Below are positions 53,765-53,777 of a stretch of DNA of 53,777 nucleotides, piece by piece. Within the stretch, counting starts at the first letter, position 1. Every line of letters starts with the position of its first letter. A model generated the notes under the pieces. That model saw only the letters and a program-made list of their open reading frames with translations. It searched no databases and was not told the origin of the DNA. Location of the stretch: assembly GCA_029263335.1 (NCBI GenBank), contig JAJCXS010000239.1, forward strand, positions 1 through 53,777, written 5' to 3'. The position numbers were made by a program, and so were the translations under genes. This DNA is from Acidobacteriota bacterium (GTDB lineage Bacteria; Acidobacteriota; UBA890; WLXD01).

Positions 53765-53777
53765 GGCGCGGACGATA

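Noticed and set aside
1..53777. Prophage, integron, CRISPR array or insertion sequence
   Set aside because: No integrase, transposase, phage structural gene, regularly spaced direct repeats or attachment-site duplications were seen.

Overview
This is a GC-rich, gene-dense bacterial chromosome segment of about 54 kb with roughly 42 protein-coding genes on both strands. I see no tRNA, rRNA, CRISPR array, integrase or transposase. The best taxonomic clue is five genes of the large 'orphan' MacB-type permease family (ADOP, first described as acidobacterial duplicated orphan permeases), four of them preceded by a PadR-type regulator. Two very large secreted Asp-box (VPS10/sortilin-like) beta-propeller proteins and two PQQ-like propellers also fit. 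I infer Acidobacteriota or a related group such as Gemmatimonadota; some Proteobacteria cannot be excluded from sequence alone.

Layout. Positions 1-1033: C-terminal part of a PQQ-like propeller protein. 1064-6488 (minus strand): a tight six-gene operon of three minor-pilin-like proteins (PilV-, PilW- and PilX-like), a small lipoprotein, a GspG/PilE-like pseudopilin and a membrane-bound HD-GYP c-di-GMP phosphodiesterase, behind an AT-rich control region with repeats. 6997-10823: a second PQQ-like propeller, dUTPase (dut) and a UvrD/Rep-type helicase. 10824-11133: a non-coding gap that can fold into a long stem with a competing hairpin. 11134-12999: a secreted protein with a glycosidase-like barrel. 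13110-16078: PadR plus ADOP permease. 16232-18762: a LuxE-like acid-activating enzyme with an acylating-type aldehyde dehydrogenase. 18781-25841: an Asp-box propeller protein, an M20 peptidase, a VOC protein, a CIA30-domain protein, thiol peroxidase (tpx) and a short-chain dehydrogenase. 25960-30518: a membrane protein, a 1019-residue kinase / M23 peptidase / class III aminotransferase fusion, and a two-domain VOC protein.

30704-32705: PadR plus a gutted ADOP gene, then methionine aminopeptidase (map). 32781-36287: a second Asp-box protein and an alpha/beta hydrolase. 36324-41310 (minus): three successive HlyD-type periplasmic adaptors and one MacB-type permease in one overlapping operon with no ATPase gene. 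41546-44598: PadR plus ADOP. 44627-45521: a tandem pair of isoprenylcysteine-methyltransferase-like membrane proteins, one decayed. 45715-46407: a SIMPL-domain protein. 46461-49480 (minus): ADOP plus PadR, with a perfect 9-bp inverted repeat at the promoter. 49687-52164: another ADOP. 52220-53764: a benzoate-CoA-ligase-like enzyme.

How the parts fit. The window is dominated by envelope biology: export-type permeases without ATPases, locally regulated by PadR repressors; pilus biogenesis linked to c-di-GMP turnover; and secreted propeller, hydrolase and peptidase proteins. The most distinctive items are the three-adaptor permease operon, the acid-to-aldehyde gene pair, the trifunctional fusion, and the foldable element at 10860-10959.
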